Source of the DNA: a virus
Strand: one strand, 5' to 3'
IMG/VR virus record: IMGVR_UViG_3300048837_000334
Location: 1 to 48,152 of that record
Length of the DNA: 48,152 bases
Shown: positions 46,901 to 48,152 of the stretch, piece after piece
How the letters are laid out: every line of letters begins with the position of its first letter
Numbering within the stretch: position 1 is the first letter of the stretch
Translations under genes and position numbers: made by a program
Notes under the pieces: model-generated
Databases searched by the model: none
Seen by the model: the letters and a program-made list of their open reading frames with translations, nothing else
Told to the model about the DNA's origin: nothing

Positions 46901-48152
46901 CTGCCGCTGGAGGTCGGGATGCTGCGCGAACGTGTCCTCGAGCGCCTGCGTGAAGTGCGGCGCGCGCTGCCGGGCCGCCTCCGGGTCGATGAACCAGATG
47001 CGGAAGTATTCGGCGACGCCTTCGGCCTGTCGGTACTTGCGCGAGGCGCTGCGCGGGCTCGTGGCCTGCCCCATGTCGTCGAGTTCACGGGCGAACAGGC
47101 CCACCGGCCGGCGCGACGCCTTGGCGAAGAGGGCGAAGTCGATGTGGTGCCCGAGTTCGTGCGTGAAGGTGGACAGGTCGAAGTCCCGCTTCAGGCGAAT
47201 CAGCCGCGGGTTGATGTCGTAGTGCCCGAACGCGCCAGGCTGCACCTTCTTCATGCGCAAGGCGAGCTTGCGCGTGCTGCGGCCGAGCGGCGAGCCGGTC
47301 TCCACCTCCTCGGCGAAGACCTGCCGCAACTGCTCGACGGCCTGCTGCTCGGAGAGAGGCTTGGCGTCCTTGAACCGCTCGGCGAGGTCGGCCGGCGGTT
47401 CCTCGAAGAATGGGCGGCGCGTCGGCGAGCCGCTGCGCTCGAAGTCGGCCGGCATGGCGCCACGCCCGCCGGCCTGCAGGTCTGCCCGGAGTGGCGGCAG
47501 GCCACGCCTCGGCGCAGGCGCGGCCGCGCGTCCGGCACCCCCCTCGCCCATGACGCCGGGTTCATCGACGGCCACGGCGTCGTCGTCGAGGGCCCAGTCC
47601 GGCAGGTCGTCGGCTTCGTCCGCCGGCCCGACGATGTCATCCGGCGAGAGCGGCGCGCGCGGCTCCCACCACCGCTGCCCCGGCTCGATGCCGGCGCCAC
47701 GGGCGTAGTACGCCACGTCGAAGGCGTCAACGCCGCGGCCGTCGCGCACGTCGCGTGCGGCTTGCGCCAACGCCTCGATGAGATCGTGGCCGGTCTGCAG
47801 ATGCGCGAATGCCGGATCGCTCCGCAGGAGTTCGGCCATGTCCTCGGGCGTGCGGCCCGTGGCCATCGTGCCGTCGGCGTTGCGCGTGGCGCGTCGCAGG
47901 ACGTTGGGCACGCCGCCGAGCGCGTTGACGGCCTTCGGGTCGCGGAACTCTCTCAGCCAGGCGAGTTCGCCGCCTTCCTCGAGGTCGCGCGAGACGGTCA
48001 GCCCGCCACGGTCGGCCACCGCCCGGAGGAGCGCCGTGGGGCTCACGCGCTGCACATCGTCGGCGTGTGTGGCGTCGTAGAGTTCGCGGGCGCGCGCTTC
48101 GATATCCGCCCGGGCGGCCTGCGCCGTGCCGGGATACCCATGCGCCACCGCA
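43997..48152 (-). CDS. Giant putative ejection/internal virion polyprotein, C-terminal part (metallopeptidase and LPD38-like domains)
   Basis: This continues the gene that begins at 1440; the frame enters from base 1 at 48025 and ends at 43997, giving 1,822 residues in all. A zinc-peptidase motif 'HELGHH' lies at about residues 769-774 (HExxH), preceded by 'RDFDLSTFT'. Two large helical regions follow. The segments 'KWTNYPVQTLRAGVTLAPAF' (near residue 1250) and 'IPKPHEWAVPGN' (near 1510) are characteristic of LPD38-type large polyvalent proteins. Such proteins are packaged and sent into the cell with the DNA. The peptidase could replace the transglycosylase of T7 gp16, or cleave head or host proteins. 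Which substrate it cuts is unknown. Confidence 0.85.
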   Translation of the reverse strand, partial: AVAHGYPGTAQAARADIEARARELYDATHADDVQRVSPTALLRAVADRGGLTVSRDLEEGGELAWLREFRDPKAVNALGGVPNVLRRATRNADGTMATGRTPEDMAELLRSDPAFAHLQTGHDLIEALAQAARDVRDGRGVDAFDVAYYARGAGIEPGQRWWEPRAPLSPDDIVGPADEADDLPDWALDDDAVAVDEPGVMGEGGAGRAAAPAPRRGLPPLRADLQAGGRGAMPADFERSGSPTRRPFFEEPPADLAERFKDAKPLSEQQAVEQLRQVFAEEVETGSPLGRSTRKLALRMKKVQPGAFGHYDINPRLIRLKRDFDLSTFTHELGHHIDFALFAKASRRPVGLFARELDDMGQATSPRSASRKYRQAEGVAEYFRIWFIDPEAARQRAPHFTQALEDTFAQHPDLQRQLEAGQGIVQQWASQSLTTRGKARISLTPDDPRRSVRQVLEDSYDRWIDDIAPLQRAVTDMAAESGRTPTDASNAYVRARNAAGAAGKAQGFVRFGVRGTNGRFLSGSLEDALAPVVHRLYPSGTTRETAPDFASYLVALRAREVRATKRDAGMTLPEADAIIRAVEQDPERAVFEKARDQVYAYQRALLAYGEQYGAFSGEQIAKITKLAEHYVPLQRVRDAAEGGVGGGKIANQNTPVKRLKGSGRDIIDPIESIVKNTQAMVDMVEKNLAMQALTTQAAKAPGAGKWLVRVQPDQLPTTFNLATVGTQIAGALQRAGVDVDTGISGGKPALFVGEDPVDLDELVTIFQPVAWGNPKDRIVTVIRDGQRQFWQVQDDALYTALTVMGTRPTSEVLKWTNYPVQTLRAGVTLAPAFAIRNVMRDTVGAMLQSRYGFIPVYDTARGLVSRLRQDADYKQFMASGVQSATRIDIKRARLREEVNRISRKKGAASATAYYVQPRNWIEALRAFSEAFETATRLGEFKLAKEAGGRDRRTGVLGIAQRLTDTAPKNQRWDEHLLTRASLAAADVTVDFRRGGQASKELSKWSAFFNARVQGYARMAETARRDPVGTALTAGTLAALSAALWAINKDDEEYQELSPQVKRDYWVLRTGDRAWVFIPKPHEWAVPGNVAEAFLEWATRHDPQAARDLVPDVSKTVVMTLAGTAILPWLEAAANWDMYRGRPLVPAYRTKLDPELQDSEWTTDTARGVGKLLGVSPTKLEHIIRQTGGTLASEALQAADLVATPLLNPTRAPRAEKRLEQLPILGGTLRDPSPSARSQSVVRWRDRLDDYETAKASIAELSARGDVEAAQRRFDKALRDLGVSEAERADVLRASRAAATRSTRRLEVALRIPRLDRIQQRMTTLSQEHAAIEGSREMTPAQKRTALDALFREMTTLARVGLQGSADEVKAATRGRRVPIPLAAR
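48026..48152. repeat. Terminal direct repeat, right copy
   Basis: Identical to bases 1-127 (see that entry). Confidence 0.95.

Noticed and set aside
1-48152. Tail sheath, tape measure or baseplate genes of a long-tailed phage
   Set aside because: I found no long hydrophobic tape-measure gene, sheath or tube pair. The tail set fits a short-tailed phage.

Overview
This window is a complete circular genome of a temperate, probably short-tailed (podovirus-like) tailed phage. Bases 1-127 are repeated exactly at 48026-48152, so the unit is about 48,025 bp; the repeat looks like an assembly overlap of a circular molecule. One giant gene crosses the join. The DNA is GC-rich and almost all protein-coding. 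The host cannot be named from the sequence. A GC-rich Gram-negative is likely, because the phage carries a PEP-CTERM-type tail, Sec/Tat-type leaders and a 50-bp match to the 3' part of a tRNA-Ala gene.

Layout. Nearly every gene lies on the minus strand in one long leftward series starting at a strong sigma70-like promoter (40125-40153). In transcription order: (1) immediate-early regulators, 39163-40093 (Cro-like HTH, excisionase-like protein, a second HTH protein), then small membrane and coiled-coil genes. (2) A free-standing HNH endonuclease, 37379-37960. (3) Recombination and replication, 30054-37324: probable annealing protein, PD-(D/E)XK exonuclease, replication-initiator-like protein, helicase-loader-like zinc protein, D12 adenine methylase, RusA resolvase, and many small zinc-knuckle proteins. 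(4) Small accessory genes, 27282-30015. (5) Packaging, 24277-27295: a PEP-CTERM-tailed protein, small terminase, and a large terminase interrupted by an intein that carries an out-of-frame HNH gene. (6) Membrane and small genes, 22380-24280. (7) Head: portal, scaffold, major capsid and accessory proteins, 15114-22383. (8) Ig-domain spike, fibres and tail adaptors, 6052-15100. (9) Small membrane proteins and a set of putative ejection proteins, 1443-6055, ending in a 1,822-residue metallopeptidase/LPD38-like polyprotein that wraps through the join (1440 to 1, then 48025 to 43997). (10) T4-type lysozyme and three small genes, 42307-43979.

The only plus-strand block is the lysogeny module (40202-42055): a repressor-like HTH protein, a zinc-ribbon membrane protein and a tyrosine integrase, followed by a terminator-like hairpin and an attP candidate with flanking repeats.

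Most minus-strand neighbours overlap by one to a few bases (ATGA, GTGA or TGATG), so translational coupling is general. The few real gaps hold strong hairpins, notably between portal and scaffold and after the capsid gene.

Most unusual points: the out-of-frame HNH gene inside the terminase intein; a PEP-CTERM protein translationally coupled to the small terminase; a duplicated 16-residue cysteine tag ending two otherwise different proteins; secretion-type leaders on a tail fibre and on a small protein; and a zinc ribbon in the portal.
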